This document shows, piece after piece, positions 62,024 through 64,000 of a stretch of DNA of 64,000 bases. Source of the stretch: Coprinellus micaceus (lineage: Eukaryota; Basidiomycota; Agaricomycetes; Agaricales; Psathyrellaceae); NCBI GenBank assembly GCA_951394405.1, contig OX596335.1, forward strand, positions 2,170,001-2,234,000, read 5' to 3'. Below the pieces are notes generated by a model. That model saw only the letters and a list, made by a program, of their open reading frames with translations. It did not search any database and was not told the DNA's origin. Numbering within the stretch: position 1 is the stretch's first letter; each line of letters begins with the position of its first letter. Both the position numbers and the translations under genes were made by a program.

Positions 62024-63085
62024 ATGTCTGACTTCTCCTCGTTCCAACCCTCCCCTGAGGCGTTTCAACACTTCGATTATTCCAAAGCGAACCTCAACCT
62101 CGAGTTTCTCTCGTTTCACTCTCCCAACGATCTCGTGGCCCCTCCCCCGGACCTTTTCGAGTTCGACGTAGATAGCGGCCTCGAGGGTTTCGAGGAGCAG
62201 CTGCAGCTTTTCGACACCACTACCTTCAACATTCCGCGTGGGCCAGCCGGGCCTCTTTCCACCCTTACCACTTCGGGAGTCTCTGATTCCGCGTCCGACG
62301 ATATCTTCAGCGACATCTCGTCCTTCTATAACCAGAACCCATCCCAACCCTCCTTCACCAACCAAAGCCCCAACTTCGATTTCAAACAAATCGAGATGGA
62401 ATTCCAACGCGTTCGCGTCACGGGCTCGGATTACGGCGCTCCGCAGTCCCTCGGCCTTGATGACCACGCAGACTCGAGTGTCTTTGGTCAGATGCCGACG
62501 CCTCCCCGCAGCCCCCCGGCCCCGCTGGGCGCAGCATCTGCCAAATTCCACAGTCGTGGCAGCTTCTCTGACTACGGTCCTCCTCGTCGCTCCTCGTCCG
62601 ACATATTTAGCCAGTTAGGCTACAACGGTCTTGGAGGAAACACCGTCTCGCCTCTTCATCTCACGACCCAGCTGCCCCCGCTCTCATCCCCCAATATGAC
62701 CGTAGAAGAAATCAAGGGAGACCCAAGGAAGAAATACAAGTGCCCCTCTTGCCCACGGTGTCTGTATCATTTATCTCTTCTTCATTGCCGCATCCACTGA
62801 CCCACTCTTTCAGCCTTCGCTCGCGCGTACAATCTCAAGACGCACATGGGGACCCATGATCCTAACAGGTTGAAGCCCCACGTCTGCCCCCACCGCTCTT
62901 GTGGTCGGTCCTTTAGCAGAAAGCACGATCTCGGTCGTCACCTTGTCAGTATTCATCGTGACGAAACCCTATCGGCTAAGAAGACCATCGGCGTCGGCGC
63001 GGGCACCAGATCCTGGTGTGACACCTGCGGCAAGGGTGTCGTGGGCGCTAACAAGGGTGGCTGCGCATGCCACGACGTCAAGTAG
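62024..63085 (+). CDS. Two-finger C2H2 zinc-finger transcription factor, 2 exons
   Basis: Predicted nuclear DNA-binding protein. Exons 62024-62759 and 62814-63085 give 335 residues. Finger 1 spans the intron: CPSC then PRSFARAYNLKTHMGTH (C-x2-C-x12-H-x3-H). Finger 2 is CPHRSC then GRSFSRKHDLGRHLVSIH (C-x4-C-x12-H-x4-H). This pair resembles the calcineurin-responsive Crz1 and Msn2/4 finger layout. The exon 1 donor is T-GTCTGT at 62759/62760; the nearer-looking GGTGTC alternative breaks the finger. The N-terminal 230 residues are disordered, rich in Ser, Pro, Phe and Asp, as in activation domains. A small Cys cluster near the end (WCDTCGKG, then CACHDVK) is an unusual extra, possibly metal-binding. 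The upstream in-frame open region from 61907 lies before the chosen ATG. Confidence 0.88.
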
Positions 63086-64000
63086 TCGCTTCTTCCAGAC
63101 GACTGACCACTACCGCCTTTTCTGTACGTCGCCGATTATTCATCCTCTTCACTATCATCCTCATCGACTCCTCAGGCATTCGCTCGCAGAATCCCCCCTT
63201 CATATGACCCTCGCTGGTTTCTTCTATATGCTATGCCCCCGCCTTTGGATTTCTGTTGCTCGTCAACAGGATCTGCTATCGCGTCCGGCACATGCGATGT
63301 GTCACGTATCGTACCGCCTCGCTGTTTTACACCTGGCCCCGAGACGAACGTGATCTCGATATGATCCCCCCCCCCGCTCATATCCTTCCTTCTCCCGCCT
63401 TTGTCTGCTCGTTGTAGCCAATATGTCCGTCGTTTTCGTTGTCGTCTTCATTTAACTCGTGCTCGTGCCCTCCCTTGCTTAAATATTATCTACCTCCATT
63501 CATTGACTGTCCAGTATTTTAGTGGTCGGGTTGACCGAATCCCTTGTACTCAATTTGAATTGTAGTTCTATCAATCTACCCTTTATCCCAGTACCTGTGT
63601 GATTGTGAACTTCGCCCTGGGCGGTTGCGGTTATTAAAGAGGGACAGTCGCTGCTGTGGTATCCAACTTTGCACCCTGTGGTCTCCATCGATTTTTGTGG
63701 AGGTGGTGCTGTCCCCCGTCAGTCCCTCGGTTTGAGTCCCGCCGATGCCGGGTGTACCTAATGTCCGCTGCAATGCGTAAGTAATGCGCACATACTCCAA
63801 GGGCGCCCAGAAACCTCCTCGGGACTCCTGGCTCCGTTCATCATAGCACGGCAATTTCATCTCCAGGAACGCATTGGCATTGTCATGGGTCCATGTATGA
63901 GCCAAAGCTTGCCGCGGTGATGGGCTGTCCTTGCACGTCAAGGCTAATTCGGGAACAGGCTCGCGCCCGGCGCACCGCATCGTGGCCGATGCACGCGGCC
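63086..64000. other. 3' flank of the zinc-finger gene to the window end
   Basis: The first part is pyrimidine-rich and should be 3' UTR. A 134-codon minus-strand frame (63980-63576) runs near the window end without recognisable features; it could be part of a gene that continues outside the window. No gene is called. Confidence 0.35.

Overview
The window is nuclear DNA of a mushroom-forming basidiomycete (Agaricomycetes, probably Agaricales; the species cannot be fixed by eye). The evidence is dense genes on both strands split by many 45-65 nt GT-AG introns, basidiomycete-type protein sequences, a KDZ/Plavaka-family DNA transposon and a DUF6698 gene. Splice sites were assigned by hand from reading frame, splice consensus and recalled family sequence; no search was run.

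Layout. 0.2-1.8 kb: choline kinase (+). 3.0-5.4 kb: CCCH zinc-finger RNA-binding protein (-), with a 21-nt microexon. 5.4-8.8 kb: no gene recognised. 8.85-19.24 kb: a candidate two-gene transposon bounded by an inverted repeat. It holds a nine-exon Plavaka-type transposase (-, one in-frame TGA) and, head to head with only 166 bp between start codons, an apparently intact eleven-exon DUF6698 gene (+). Subterminal repeats with 15-nt periodicity lie near both ends, and a nested MITE-like element lies near the left end. 19.5-27.0 kb: proteasome activator Blm10/PA200 (-). 27.2-32.0 kb (+): chalcone-isomerase-fold mitochondrial protein, phytanoyl-CoA dioxygenase-like protein, a divergent histone H3, and Tim21. 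32.1-32.7 kb: V-ATPase subunit F (-), divergent with an Ecd/SGT1-family gene (+, to 36.0 kb). 36.3-37.1 kb: AP-3 sigma (+). 38.7-42.5 kb: an F-box gene followed by its decayed tandem copy. 42.9-44.3 kb: COP9 signalosome subunit 6 (-). 44.4 kb: tRNA-Thr(AGU) (-). 44.6-47.1 kb: MCM5 (+). 49.1-50.6 kb: biotin synthase (-). 54.0-54.9 kb: BTG/Tob-domain protein (-). 55.3-56.1 kb: ribosomal protein eS27 (+). 56-62 kb is gene-poor. 62.0-63.1 kb: two-finger C2H2 transcription factor (+).

Most genes are single-copy housekeeping functions: phospholipid synthesis, proteasome and CSN, mitochondrial import, V-ATPase, vesicle coats, DNA replication, biotin and ribosome. They have no operon-like logic; several pairs are divergent with short shared promoters. 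The accessory part is the 8.85-19.24 kb element, the best candidate for an undescribed system: a cut-and-paste element carrying a transposase and a divergently transcribed DUF6698 partner. The broken transposase beside an intact partner suggests the copy is no longer self-mobile, or depends on a transposase encoded elsewhere.
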